DNA of 64,000 nucleotides from Streptomyces harbinensis (GCF_900116145.1 NZ_FPAB01000012.1:1-64000); one strand, 5' to 3'; counted from the first letter of the stretch, positions 1 to 8,770 are shown. The notes: generated by a model from the letters alone, not told the origin. Program-made: numbers and translations.

Positions 1-371
1 GTCAGTACGGTACCGGCGCGGTCGACGAGCAGGGCCATCTCGTACCCCACCAGACCGATGTCCGCCTCCGGATGCGCCAGCACCGCCAACGACGAACCAT
101 CCGAGATCGACATGATGAAAAGGAACCCACGCTCCATCTCCACCACCGTCTGATTCACCGCACCACCCTCGAAGATCCGCGACGCACCAGCCGTCAACGA
201 CGTCAGACCCGACGCCACCGCAGCCAACTGATCCGCACGATCCCGGGGAAAACCCTCGGACAACGCCAGCAGAAGACCGTCAGCCGACACCACCACCGTA
301 TGCGACACCCCAGGAGTGTTCTCCACAAAGTTGGTGATCAACCAGTTCAGGTTCTGCGCCGCCTGGCTCAT
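1..371 (-). CDS. cvnB: Roadblock/LC7 domain protein of a conservon (3' end outside window)
   Basis: A start codon at 371 opens a frame that stays open to the left edge (about 123 residues seen). It begins MSQAAQNLNWLITNFVENTPGVSHTVV when read in short pieces, followed by VVSADGLLLALSEG and GASRIFEGG, the pattern of roadblock/LC7 proteins in Streptomyces conservons. In those systems CvnB sits between the kinase-like CvnA and the DUF742 and GTPase partners and forms a membrane-associated complex resembling a eukaryotic GPCR assembly. It lies only 19 bp downstream of the sensor kinase on the same strand, so they are co-transcribed. The conservon number (cvn1) is inferred from synteny. The C-terminus and the remaining conservon genes lie beyond the edge. 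Confidence 0.9.
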   Translation of the reverse strand, partial: MSQAAQNLNWLITNFVENTPGVSHTVVVSADGLLLALSEGFPRDRADQLAAVASGLTSLTAGASRIFEGGAVNQTVVEMERGFLFIMSISDGSSLAVLAHPEADIGLVGYEMALLVDRAGTVL

Positions 372-390
372 CGGGCTCACACTAACGCTC

Positions 391-3300
391 CTACTGGTAT
401 CTGGGGCCGGAGCCCCGATCGGTCCGGCCGGCCGTGGAATTGGCCTGGCGCCCCTGCTGAATTCCCCGGCGGAGATTGGTCAGCCGGCCCCGGACGGCGT
501 CCGGTGCGCGGGAGACCTGCGGGCCCGTCGGGGCGGCCTGCTGCTGCGACTGCTGTGCGGCGCCCGCGACCAGGTTGGCGCGCGGGACCCGGCGGGGCAG
601 TCCTGAGGTGGTGACCCCGCCGGCGCTCGGCTGGCGCAGCTGTCCCGCCTGACGCCCCAGTTCGTCGTTGGGGGACGGCCGCCAGGTGGGCGCGGGGCCC
701 TGCGGTGCGGCGGCGGCCGGGGCAGCGGCGCGCGGGAACTCCTCGCGCGGCGTTGCGCCGTAGCCGTCGCCGGCGGCGTCGCCGCCCGTCGCGGCGGCCG
801 GGGAGTCCGTACGGCCGGGGTGGCCGCGGACCGGAAGTCCCGCGCCGGTGTCCGTACCGGTCGCGGGCTGCTGCCCGGTGGGAGCGGGCGGCTCCATCCG
901 CCGGGTCCCGAACCAGGTGGACTCCATCTCCTCGAAGATCGGCGTGCGTTCCGAGGAGTGCGGGCCACCGCCGGGCAGCGGATCGGTGAACGCGGCCGGC
1001 TGCGGCGGCTGGTGCCGCTCCGGCAGGGCGGACTGCGGCTGCCCGAGCACCGGGAACTCACCGGTCTCGGACGGGTACCGCTGGGGCTCCGGCGCCTGGC
1101 CGAGGGCCGGGAACTCGCCGGTGTCGGCGGGGTAGCCGCCGCGGCCCTGCCCGGCGCCCTGCCCCATGACGGGGAACTCGCCGGTGTCGGCGGGGTAGCC
1201 GCCGGGGTTCTGCTGGGGCTCCCGGTCCCGGCCGGGGTTCTGGCCCAGGGCCGGGAACTCGCCGGTCTCGGTGTATCCGGTGGGGCCCTGCCGGTCCGCG
1301 GCGGGCCGGCCGGTACCGAAGTCCTGGCCGCCCACCGCCGGGAACTCGGCCGTGTCGCCCGGGTAGCCGGGGCGGTCGCCACCGGGACGGCCGGGGTCGC
1401 CGCCCTGCGCCGGCGAGCGGAAGTCGCCGCCGCCGAAGGCGTCGAACTGCTGGGCGGAGCGGCCGGCGGGGTGGGCCGGACGCGGGGCGGGGCCGCTGGC
1501 CCCGGTGAAGCCGGGGCGGGCGTACTCGCCGGTGTCCGGCTCCTCGTGCCCGCGCGGTCCCTCACCCTGGTCGCCCACCACGGGTATTCGGCCGCTGTCC
1601 TCGACGCGGCTGGCCCAGCTGGGGCGGCCGGTACGGTCGACGCCGCCGTCCGCCGGAGCGCCGGCACCGCCGGGAGAGCCAGGACCGCCGGTCAGCCCGT
1701 CACGGCCCGCCTCGGCCGCGGAACCCGCCGGGGCGGGCGCCGGGGCGCCGGGGCCGCCCGCGGTGGCGGGGAAGGAGGCGTTGCCCGGGCGCGAGGGCAG
1801 GGCGGGGCGGTCCGGGCCGCCGGCCACCTGGCCGCGCGAGGCGGACGGTCCCTTGCCCAGGTTGGCCAGTCCACGGCCGCGGGCGCCGGGGCCGCCGGGG
1901 GCCTGCGGCCCGCCGGGTGCCCGGCCGCCGGGCGGCGTCTCGCGCTGCACGGTGGTGGTGGGCGGCGCGCTCGCGGCGCCCGGGGCACCGGGTGCGCCGC
2001 CGGGCATGCCGCCGCCCGGCTGCGGGCCGGGGCGCGGGGTACGGCCGGGGTTGCCCTGGGCCACCTCGGCCGGGAGCATCACCAGCGCGGTGGTGCCGCC
2101 GGAGTCGGAGGGGCGCAGCTGGATGCGGATGCCGTGCCGCAGGGACAGCCGGCCGACCACGAACAGACCCATCCGGCGCGAGACGGAGACATCCACGGTG
2201 GGCGGGTTGGCCAGCCGGTCGTTGATCTCGGCGAGGTCCTCGGGCGAGAGCCCGATACCGGTGTCGTGGATCTCGACCAGCACCCGGCCGTCCGGCAGCG
2301 CGTGACCGGTGACCTTGACCTTGGTCTGCGGCGAGGAGAAGGAGGTGGCGTTCTCCAGCAGCTCGGCGAGGAGGTGCACGAGGTCGTTGACGACCCGGCC
2401 GGCCACGTCCGTCTTGGGCACGGCGCTCAGCTCGATGCGCTCGTACTGCTCCACCTCGGAGGCGGCGGCGCGCAGCACGTCCACCAGCGGCACCGGCCTG
2501 GTCCACCGGCGGCCGGGCTCCTCACCGGCGAGGACCAGCAGATTCTCGCCGTTGCGGCGCATGCGGGTGGCGAGGTGGTCCAGCTTGAAGAGCGAGGAGA
2601 GCTGGTCGGGGTCGGCCTCGCGGGACTCCAGTTCGGAGATGAGCGAGAGCTGACGCTGGATGAGGCCCTGGCTGCGCCGCGAGAGGTTGGTGAACATCGC
2701 GTTGACGTTCCCCCGCAGCAGGGCCTGTTCACCGGCCAGCCGGACGGCTTCGCGGTGGACGTCGTCGAACGCCTCGGCCACCCGGCCGATCTCGTCGCGG
2801 GTGTGGACACCGACGGACTGCACGGAGGTGTCGACATCCTCGGGCTCCGCCTCGGACATCTGGCGGACGACCTCGGGGAGCCGCTTGTGGGCGACCTCCT
2901 GCGCGGTGTCCTGGAGGCGGCGCAGCGAGCGGACCATGGAGCGGGCCACCACGAAGGCGCCGACCAGGGAGATGCCGAGGACGAGCACCACGACGGCGCC
3001 GTTGAGGATGGCTTCCTGCTGCGCCTCGTTGCGCAGGTCGCGGGCCTGCTCCTCCATCTCGGTGATCAGGGTCCGCTCGATCGCGTTCATCGCGTCGATC
3101 TTGGTGCGGTCCTGGTCGAACCAGTCGCGGTACGAGCGGTCCTGGCGCTGGATGCCGTCCAGGGCGGCGAAGACCGTGTCGCGGTACGTGTCCGCGGACA
3201 CGACGTTGACGATGCCGCCCTCCAGCGGGTCGAGCAGGCCGGTGGCGGCGACGTCGTCGCCGTAGATCTGGGTGAAGCTGTTGAGGGCGGCCGATTCGCT

Positions 3301-4188
3301 GGCCGCGTGGGTCTTGCCGTAGCGCCAGTCGCTGGGCGACAGGCCCATCTCGTCGCCGTCGCGCTCACCGCGGGCGAGTCCGGCGGTGATGACGGCGCGC
3401 TGGATGGAGGCGTGCTCCTTGGCGGCCGAGAAGGTGGCCAGGGCGCGGGTGGAGCGGATCATCTCGCTGTTGCTGGTGGCCTGGGCCATGTCCTGGGACA
3501 GCGAGAGCAGCGCGTCGATCAGGTCGCTGTAGCGCATGATCGTCTGCGAGACGTACTCCGGGTCGGCGTACGCCTCGTCCCGGATCTCCTTGATGCCGGT
3601 GAGCTGCCGGCTGATGTCCAGGACGGTGGCCTGGACGCCGCGCATGACCTCGTCGTCGGCGGTGATCGCGTTGGTGGCGTCGCTGAAGGCGGCGCGCGCG
3701 TCGTCCGTCCGCTCGCGGGCGGTGGCGATCTCGTCGCTCTTGGCGCTCATGCCCGCGACCAGCGGACCGGCCGAGCGGTCGCGCTCCTCCTGGAGCGCGG
3801 CGGCGAGCAGCGTCGCCTGCTGGGTCATGTCGGTGAGCAGCTGCATGGTGTCCAGCTGCTCGATGTCGTCCATCGAGGACTGGATCCGCAGGCCGCCCAG
3901 CACGGTGGCGGCCATCACGGGGAGGGCGATCAGCGAGACCAGGCGGGTGCTGATGCGCCAGTTGCGCAGCGCCAGCCGGGATCCGGCCCGGCTGGGTCCT
4001 CTGGACTCGGCGGGTGCCGCGGGGTCGTCCTGGGTGGCGCTCCGGTCGGCCGGGGCCTCCCCGCTACCGGGCGCGGAGCGCGCCGGGTCGCCGCCGGAGG
4101 CAGATCCGCCGGAGGAGCCACGCTGTGTGGCACCACCCTGCTCCGGTTCCCCCGCAGCGCTGCCTTCCCTCTTGAAACGTCCCTGCAC
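391..4188 (-). CDS. cvnA: NIT-domain sensor histidine kinase (conservon CvnA)
   Basis: Membrane sensor kinase of about 1265 residues. With a GTG start at 4188 (product begins MQGRFKREGS), a transmembrane helix lies near residues 80-99. It is followed by an extracytoplasmic nitrate/nitrite-sensing (NIT) type helical domain to about 390, a second helix at about 393-415, a HAMP linker, a dimerisation helix with LDHLATRMRRNGENLL near 537, and a HATPase_c domain: ELLENATSFS (N box, about 611), HDTGIGLS (G1, about 643) and RMGLFVVGRLS (G2). The last 500 or so residues are proline/glycine-rich and look disordered, with repeated TGEFP motifs. The LDH histidine is present, but conservon kinases do not behave as ordinary two-component kinases and no response regulator lies nearby. 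The frame extends to an ATG at 4335. I prefer 4188 because the upstream stretch is arginine-rich and, from memory, homologues start with MQGRFKR. Confidence 0.9.
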   Translation of the reverse strand: MQGRFKREGSAAGEPEQGGATQRGSSGGSASGGDPARSAPGSGEAPADRSATQDDPAAPAESRGPSRAGSRLALRNWRISTRLVSLIALPVMAATVLGGLRIQSSMDDIEQLDTMQLLTDMTQQATLLAAALQEERDRSAGPLVAGMSAKSDEIATARERTDDARAAFSDATNAITADDEVMRGVQATVLDISRQLTGIKEIRDEAYADPEYVSQTIMRYSDLIDALLSLSQDMAQATSNSEMIRSTRALATFSAAKEHASIQRAVITAGLARGERDGDEMGLSPSDWRYGKTHAASESAALNSFTQIYGDDVAATGLLDPLEGGIVNVVSADTYRDTVFAALDGIQRQDRSYRDWFDQDRTKIDAMNAIERTLITEMEEQARDLRNEAQQEAILNGAVVVLVLGISLVGAFVVARSMVRSLRRLQDTAQEVAHKRLPEVVRQMSEAEPEDVDTSVQSVGVHTRDEIGRVAEAFDDVHREAVRLAGEQALLRGNVNAMFTNLSRRSQGLIQRQLSLISELESREADPDQLSSLFKLDHLATRMRRNGENLLVLAGEEPGRRWTRPVPLVDVLRAAASEVEQYERIELSAVPKTDVAGRVVNDLVHLLAELLENATSFSSPQTKVKVTGHALPDGRVLVEIHDTGIGLSPEDLAEINDRLANPPTVDVSVSRRMGLFVVGRLSLRHGIRIQLRPSDSGGTTALVMLPAEVAQGNPGRTPRPGPQPGGGMPGGAPGAPGAASAPPTTTVQRETPPGGRAPGGPQAPGGPGARGRGLANLGKGPSASRGQVAGGPDRPALPSRPGNASFPATAGGPGAPAPAPAGSAAEAGRDGLTGGPGSPGGAGAPADGGVDRTGRPSWASRVEDSGRIPVVGDQGEGPRGHEEPDTGEYARPGFTGASGPAPRPAHPAGRSAQQFDAFGGGDFRSPAQGGDPGRPGGDRPGYPGDTAEFPAVGGQDFGTGRPAADRQGPTGYTETGEFPALGQNPGRDREPQQNPGGYPADTGEFPVMGQGAGQGRGGYPADTGEFPALGQAPEPQRYPSETGEFPVLGQPQSALPERHQPPQPAAFTDPLPGGGPHSSERTPIFEEMESTWFGTRRMEPPAPTGQQPATGTDTGAGLPVRGHPGRTDSPAAATGGDAAGDGYGATPREEFPRAAAPAAAAPQGPAPTWRPSPNDELGRQAGQLRQPSAGGVTTSGLPRRVPRANLVAGAAQQSQQQAAPTGPQVSRAPDAVRGRLTNLRRGIQQGRQANSTAGRTDRGSGPRYQ
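1052..1370 (-). repeat. Coding tandem repeat (TGEFP motif) in the kinase tail
   Basis: Five imperfect copies of a unit read on the plus strand as gggaactcgccggtgtcgg begin near 1052, 1109, 1172, 1253 and 1339, at irregular spacing of about 57-86 bp. On the minus strand they encode Y-P-x-(D/E)-T-G-E-F-P-(A/V)-(L/M)-G-Q repeats within the disordered tail. A weaker copy (DTGEYARPGF) lies near 1518. The spacing keeps frame, so this is a protein-level repeat. Confidence 0.85.
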
Positions 4189-4640
4189 TATGCGTCGCAA
4201 CCTCTGGACCAGGCGTCGCGCCGCGATGCGGCGTGACGGTATCGAGCCAGGGGCATACGACCCCCCGGCGGTCGTCGGTAACCGGCGTGTCCGGTGTTCA
4301 GCCAGCGCGTGACGCTTGGGGCGCGCCCTGCACATGAGCTCGTGTCACGCGGCGGTCCGTGGAATTCCAGCACAGTGGCCGATCTCCAACAAGGGCCCGG
4401 AATGGTCCCGTGACATCTATGACGCTCCGGAGGCATCCCGCTACCTCCCGTGGAAGCGCGGAGCAGGCATAGCGGACATTTCTCCACCACATCGCCATCG
4501 AATCGATACACCAGCACCCGGGCCGACCGAGGCGATGTGTACGGTTTTCCCCACTGTGCACCTGTTTCCGATGCCCGAACTGGCGTCTGCTATGCGGCTT
4601 TTGACCTGGGGCTCGTGAGGAAAATCACAGATGGGCCGTG
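4189..4640. other. Intergenic region upstream of the conservon kinase
   Basis: About 450 bp between the kinase start at 4188 (or 4335 if the longer start is real) and the WhiG-like promoter serving the plus-strand small gene. It must hold the conservon promoter, but I see no convincing -10/-35 pair and no RNA gene. Confidence 0.5.
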
Positions 4641-4648
4641 GCCGATAA
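4621..4648 (+). promoter_or_regulatory. Candidate sigma-WhiG promoter
   Basis: GCCGATAA at 4641-4648 matches the published WhiG -10 element exactly. AAAAT at 4621-4625, exactly 15 nt upstream, matches three of five bases of the TAAAG -35 element. It points at the small gene starting at 4717. Confidence 0.45.
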
Positions 4649-4716
4649 GGAACGCTCGGGGGTATACGGCACCTAGTGTCAGGCTTTACAAGCAGCCGTT
4701 CGATCTAAGGTCATCC

Positions 4717-4896
4717 GTGAAGAGCACCCTCAGCGTCCGCTCCACCGCCAACCCCCGGCGCACCACCCTCGCCCACCTGCGGGACGCCGACGAGCTGACG
4801 CCCGCCCCCGTCACGTACTCCGCCTCCGAGGAACTGCCCGGCAGCACCGCCAACCCGCGCCGCACCATCCTCGACAAGGCCCCGGACGCCGCCTGA
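4717..4896 (+). CDS. Small hypothetical protein with duplicated STANPRRT motif
   Basis: 59 residues from a GTG at 4717, preceded by AAGG about 9 nt upstream. I do not recognise the family. The protein contains the same short motif twice: RSTANPRRTTL near residues 8-18 and GSTANPRRTIL near residues 42-52, separated by an acidic and proline-containing linker. It has no signal peptide or membrane segment. Reasons to believe it is real: typical Streptomyces codon bias, a ribosome binding site, a strong hairpin immediately downstream (4936-4976), and a WhiG-like promoter upstream. It is a lone plus-strand gene between two minus-strand units. Confidence 0.65.
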   Translation: MKSTLSVRSTANPRRTTLAHLRDADELTPAPVTYSASEELPGSTANPRRTILDKAPDAA

Positions 4897-4935
4897 GCGC
4901 GCGCCCGCGCACACCCCGCCGTCCGCCCACGGCAC

Positions 4936-4976
4936 AGGGCGGGCCGGACACCGATCCCCGGTGTCCGGCCCGCCCT
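4936..4976. terminator. Bidirectional terminator hairpin
   Basis: Perfect 18-bp stem (4936-4953 with 4959-4976) and 5-nt loop between the convergent small gene (ends 4896) and accE (ends 5003). No T-run, which is usual in Streptomyces. Confidence 0.8.
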
Positions 4977-5002
4977 CGCGTTTCCCGGCTGTCCGGCCTG
5001 GC

Positions 5003-5239
5003 TCAGCCCTGCCAGCTGTGCGGCGCCCGGAAGCCCGGCGTCCGCTCCAGCCGCCGCCAGCCGGCCGTGCTGCGGCCGGCGGCGAAGTGCCCGGGTCCGG
5101 CCACCGTCGCCGGGGCCTGCGCGGCGCGGGCGATCAGCAGCGCGGTCACCGCCGCCAGTTCCTCATCGCTCGCGGCGCCCTTCTCCACCCGCACCAGCTT
5201 GCTGTCCACGCCCGTCTCCATCCCCGTCTCCGTGCTCAT
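5003..5239 (-). CDS. accE: Acyl-CoA carboxylase epsilon subunit
   Basis: 78 residues, start ATG at 5239. Small acidic N-terminal half followed by a basic C-terminus ending RLERTPGFRAPHSWQG, the signature of actinobacterial AccE/PccE epsilon subunits, including the conserved W and the terminal HSW. The epsilon subunit stimulates the carboxyltransferase by bridging it to the biotinylated alpha subunit. It lies 32 bp downstream of accB on the same strand, with an upstream GGAGAG ribosome binding site, so the two are co-expressed. The biotin-carrying alpha subunit is not in this window. Confidence 0.9.
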   Translation of the reverse strand: MSTETGMETGVDSKLVRVEKGAASDEELAAVTALLIARAAQAPATVAGPGHFAAGRSTAGWRRLERTPGFRAPHSWQG

Positions 5240-5271
5240 CTGCGGTCTCTCCTCGGTGGTCGCCGGACCCG

Positions 5272-6855
5272 TCACTGCGGCGGGTTGCCGTGCTTGCGGG
5301 CGGGCAGGTCGGCGTGCTTGCTGCGCAGCATCGCCAGCGACTGGATCAGCACCGCGCGGGTCTCGGCGGGGTCGATCACGTCGTGCACCAGCCCGCGCTC
5401 CGCGGCGTAGTACGGGTGCATCAGCTCGGTCTTGTACTCCTTGACCAGCCGGGCCCGGGTCGCCTCGGGGTCCTCGGCGGCGGCGATCTGCCGGCGGAAG
5501 ATGACGTTCGCCGCGCCCTCCGCGCCCATCACCGCGATCTCGTTGGTCGGCCAGGCGTAGGTGAGGTCGGCGCCGATGGTCTGCGAGTCCATCACGATGT
5601 ACGCGCCGCCGTACGCCTTGCGCAGCACCACGGAGATGCGCGGCACGGTCGCGTTGCAGTACGCGTACAGCAGCTTGGCGCCGTGCCGGATGATGCCGCC
5701 GTGCTCCTGGTCCACGCCGGGCAGGAAGCCGGGGACGTCCAGCAGGGTGACGATCGGGATGTTGAAGGCGTCGCACAGCTGGACGAAGCGGGCGGCCTTC
5801 TCGGAGGCGTGGATGTCCAGCACCCCGGCCAGCGACTGCGGCTGGTTGGCGACGATGCCGACCACCTGGCCGCCGAGCCGGCCCAGCGCGCAGATGATGT
5901 TGGTGGCCCAGCGCTCGTGGACCTCCAGGAACTCGCCGTCGTCGACGAGTTCCTCGATGACGGCGCGCATGTCGTACGGGCGGTTGCCGTCCGCCGGGAC
6001 CAGGTCGAGCAGCGCGTCGCCCGAGCGGTCGGCGGGGTCCTCGGTCTCGGCGGCCGGCGGGTTCTCGCGGTTGTTGGAGGGCAGCAGCGACAGCAGGAAC
6101 CGCACCTCCTCCAGGCACGACTCCTCGTCGTCGTAGGCGAAGTGCGCCACCCCGGAGGTCTCGGCGTGCACATCGGCGCCGCCCAGCCCGTTCTGGGTGA
6201 TCTCCTCGCCCGTGACGGCCTTGACCACGTCCGGTCCCGTGATGAACATCTGCGAGGTCTCACGGACCATGAAGACGAAGTCGGTCAGCGCCGGGCTGTA
6301 GGCGGCGCCGCCCGCGCAGGGGCCGAGCATCACGGAGATCTGCGGGATGACCCCGGACGCCTTGGTGTTGCGCTGGAAGATGCCGCCGTAGCCGGCCAGC
6401 GCCGAGACACCTTCCTGGATCCGGGCGCCGGCGCCGTCGTTGAGGGAGACCAGCGGAGCGCCCGCCGCGATGGCCATGTCCATGATCTTGTGGATCTTCT
6501 GGGCGTGCGCTTCCCCGAGCGCCCCGCCGAAGATCCGGAAGTCGTGCGCGTAGACGAAGACGGTACGGCCGTGGACGGTGCCCCAGCCGGTGATGACACC
6601 GTCGGTGTAGGGGCGCTTGGCCTCCAGACCGAAGCCGGTGGCACGGTGCCGGCGCAGCCCTTCGACCTCCTGGAAGGAGCCTTCGTCCAGCAGCAGCTCG
6701 ATCCGCTCCCGGGCGGTCAGCTTGCCCTTGGCGTGCTGTGCCGCGGTCGCCTTCTCGCTGGGACCACGGCCGATCTCGTCACGGATGGCGTGCAGCTCCG
6801 CGACGCGGCCCCGGGCATCGGGTGCGGCCACGGGCGTCAGGGACTCTTCGGTCAT
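5272..6855 (-). CDS. accB: Acyl-CoA carboxylase carboxyltransferase beta subunit
   Basis: 527 residues, the usual size for AccB/PccB. It transfers carboxyl from carboxybiotin to acetyl-, propionyl- or butyryl-CoA, giving malonyl- or methylmalonyl-CoA for fatty acids and polyketides. Two crotonase-fold halves are visible: the N-terminal half with HGRTVFVYAHDFRIFGGALG and a glycine-rich oxyanion segment (GPCAGGAAYSPALTD), and the C-terminal half with PGFLPG and RKAYGGAYIVMDS. The start ATG at 6855 gives MTEESLTPVAAPDARGR. The neighbouring epsilon gene and its place beside cimA match the S. coelicolor accB locus; the preferred acyl-CoA cannot be decided from the sequence by eye. Confidence 0.95.
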   Translation of the reverse strand: MTEESLTPVAAPDARGRVAELHAIRDEIGRGPSEKATAAQHAKGKLTARERIELLLDEGSFQEVEGLRRHRATGFGLEAKRPYTDGVITGWGTVHGRTVFVYAHDFRIFGGALGEAHAQKIHKIMDMAIAAGAPLVSLNDGAGARIQEGVSALAGYGGIFQRNTKASGVIPQISVMLGPCAGGAAYSPALTDFVFMVRETSQMFITGPDVVKAVTGEEITQNGLGGADVHAETSGVAHFAYDDEESCLEEVRFLLSLLPSNNRENPPAAETEDPADRSGDALLDLVPADGNRPYDMRAVIEELVDDGEFLEVHERWATNIICALGRLGGQVVGIVANQPQSLAGVLDIHASEKAARFVQLCDAFNIPIVTLLDVPGFLPGVDQEHGGIIRHGAKLLYAYCNATVPRISVVLRKAYGGAYIVMDSQTIGADLTYAWPTNEIAVMGAEGAANVIFRRQIAAAEDPEATRARLVKEYKTELMHPYYAAERGLVHDVIDPAETRAVLIQSLAMLRSKHADLPARKHGNPPQ

Positions 6856-6987
6856 GTAAAGACCCTATGAAACGCCGGGAGCGAACGCTCTCGTCAGATC
6901 TGTACAGTCTCCGCCGTCATTTCGTGGTCGCCCTGTACAGAACCAACGGTTTCCGGGGCAATGGTGCAGCGAAGTACCACAGGAGAG

Positions 6988-7033
6988 CCGGGGGGAACTG
7001 GAGGAACCCTATAAGTCCGCTCGTTCCCCCCGG
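6988..7033 (-). terminator. Likely cimA terminator
   Basis: An 11-bp perfect stem (6988-6998 with 7023-7033) with a 24-nt loop lies just after the cimA stop at 7040. The remaining 130 bp down to accB would hold the accB promoter; I see no clear -10. Confidence 0.5.
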
Positions 7034-7039
7034 TCCGGC

Positions 7040-8659
7040 TCACTCCGTGGGACGCAGCCCGGCCCGCAGCAGACCGTAGGTGTAGGCATCCTCCAGCGCC
7101 TGCCAGGAGGCGGCGATCACGTTGTCCGCCACGCCGACGGTGGACCACTCGCCCTCGCCGTCGCCGGTGGTGATGAGGACCCGGGTGGTGGACTGGGTGC
7201 CCGCCCGGCCGGCCAGGATGCGCACCTTGTAGTCCACCAGCTGGAGCCGGGCCAGCTCCGGGAAGGTGCGCTCCAGTCCGCCGCGCAGCGCCCGGTCCAG
7301 GGCGTTGACGGGGCCGTTGCCCTCGCCGGTGGCGACCACCCGTTCGCCCTTGGCCCACAGCTTGACGGTGGCCTCGTTGTCGAGGGTGCCGTCCGCCCGC
7401 TGATCGGTGATGGCGCGCCAGGACTCCAGCCGGAAGAACCGGGCGGCGCGGCCGGTGACCTCGTCGCGCAGCAGCAGTTCGAAGGAGGCGTCGGCGGCCT
7501 CGTAGGTGTAGCCCTTCGCCTCCTGTTCCTTGACCCGGGCGACGATCCGGCCCACCAGGTCGCGGTCGCCCTCCAGGTCGTAGCCCAGCTCGCGGCCCTT
7601 CAGCTCGACGGAGGCGCGGCCGGCCATGTCGGAGACCAGCATCCGCATGGAGTTGCCGACCAGCTCGGGGTCGATGTGCTGGTAGAGGTCGGGGTCCACC
7701 TTGATCGCGGAGGCGTGCAGCCCGGCCTTGTGCGCGAAGGCGGACAGACCGACGTAGGGCTGGTGGGTGCTGGGGGTCAGGTTGACGACCTCGGCGATGG
7801 CGTGCGAGATGCGGGTCATCTCCTTGAGCGCGCCGGGCGGCAGCACCCGCTTGCCGTACTTCAGCTCCAGGGCGGCGACCACCGGGAAGAGGTTGGCGTT
7901 GCCGACCCGCTCGCCGTAGCCGTTGGCGGTGCACTGCACATGGGTGGCGCCGGCGTCCACGGCGGCGAGGGTGTTGGCGACGGCGCAGCCGGTGTCGTCC
8001 TGGGCGTGGATGCCGATCCGGGCGCCGGTGTCGGCGACGACGGTCCGCACGGTGGCCTGCACCTGGGCGGGGAGCATGCCGCCGTTGGTGTCGCACAGGA
8101 CGACGACGTCCGCGCCGGCCCCGGCGGCGGCGCGCACCACGTCCAGGGCGTAGCCGGGGTTGTCGGCGTAGCCGTCGAAGAAGTGCTCGCAGTCGACGAA
8201 GACCCGGCGGCCGGCCGCGCGCAGATGGCGCACGGTGTCGGCGATCATGGCGAGGTTCTCCTCGGGCGTGGTGCGCAGGGCCAGCTCGACGTGTTTGTCG
8301 TGGGACTTGGCGACCAGGGTGACGACGGGGGCGCCGGAGTCCAGCAGGGCCTGGACCTGCGGGTCCTCGGCGGCGGTGGTGCCGGCCTTGCGGGTGGCGC
8401 CGAAGGCCACCAGGTGGGCGTGGCGCCAGGGCAGCTCGCGGGCGCGGCGGAAGAACTCGGTGTCGCGGGGGTTGGCGCCGGGCCAGCCGCCCTCGATGAA
8501 GCCGACGCCGAAGTCGTCGAGGTGGCGGGCGATGGCCAGCTTGTCGGCGACGGTGAGGTGGATGCCCTCGCGCTGGGCGCCGTCGCGCAGGGTGGTGTCG
8601 AAGACGTGGAAGCCGTCGTCGGGGGCGTCCGGGGCGGCGGGGGTGGCCGGTGTGGTCAT
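7040..8659 (-). CDS. cimA: (R)-citramalate synthase
   Basis: 539 residues from ATG 8659, preceded by AGGAG. The product condenses pyruvate with acetyl-CoA to citramalate, the threonine-independent entry to isoleucine. FDTTLRDGAQREG near residues 20-32 is the catalytic arginine/aspartate motif of the DRE-TIM/HMGL family. Metal-binding HxH-type residues sit in HKAGLHASAI, and GANPRDTEFF in the N-terminal barrel is typical of the citramalate-type (TIGR00977) rather than the 2-isopropylmalate branch. A C-terminal LeuA-like regulatory domain (about 400-539) would bind isoleucine or leucine as feedback inhibitor. A longer frame to 8851 exists, but it would read through the leader terminator. The leader with tandem Ile codons supports an isoleucine role. 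Confidence 0.9.
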   Translation of the reverse strand: MTTPATPAAPDAPDDGFHVFDTTLRDGAQREGIHLTVADKLAIARHLDDFGVGFIEGGWPGANPRDTEFFRRARELPWRHAHLVAFGATRKAGTTAAEDPQVQALLDSGAPVVTLVAKSHDKHVELALRTTPEENLAMIADTVRHLRAAGRRVFVDCEHFFDGYADNPGYALDVVRAAAGAGADVVVLCDTNGGMLPAQVQATVRTVVADTGARIGIHAQDDTGCAVANTLAAVDAGATHVQCTANGYGERVGNANLFPVVAALELKYGKRVLPPGALKEMTRISHAIAEVVNLTPSTHQPYVGLSAFAHKAGLHASAIKVDPDLYQHIDPELVGNSMRMLVSDMAGRASVELKGRELGYDLEGDRDLVGRIVARVKEQEAKGYTYEAADASFELLLRDEVTGRAARFFRLESWRAITDQRADGTLDNEATVKLWAKGERVVATGEGNGPVNALDRALRGGLERTFPELARLQLVDYKVRILAGRAGTQSTTRVLITTGDGEGEWSTVGVADNVIAASWQALEDAYTYGLLRAGLRPTE

Positions 8660-8744
8660 GGTGGTGGCTCCTGCGGAGGATGCGGTTCTGGTCGGCTCCA
8701 CTGCCCTGCTCCCGTCCGGCCGTGTGTGGGGCCGGGAAACGAAA

Positions 8745-8770
8745 AGACCTCTCGCGGATGCGAGAGGTCT
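8745..8770 (-). terminator. cimA attenuator terminator
   Basis: Perfect 10-bp stem (8745-8754 with 8761-8770), 6-nt loop, followed on the minus strand by TTTT (8742-8745 on plus). It lies between the leader peptide and the cimA start, so it works as an attenuator rather than a gene end. Confidence 0.8.

Noticed and set aside
1052..1370. Regular repeats resembling a CRISPR array
   Set aside because: Copies are imperfect, spacing stays in frame, and they encode protein repeats within the kinase.
820..4236. Plus-strand open frame of over 1100 codons opposite the conservon kinase
   Set aside because: It is rich in Gly/Ala/Val/Leu with no domain signature and mirrors the third-position GC of the true minus-strand gene; similar shadows occur opposite accB, cimA, leuB, pruA, ilvB, cdgC, the LAL genes, gatA, rmdB and ligA.
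4660..4665. GGGTAT as a SigB-type promoter for the small gene
   Set aside because: No GNNT element at the required 14-16 nt spacing upstream; the WhiG match is better.
4686..4935. Minus-strand frames opposite the 59-residue small gene
   Set aside because: No ribosome binding site and Val/Gly/Ala shadow composition.
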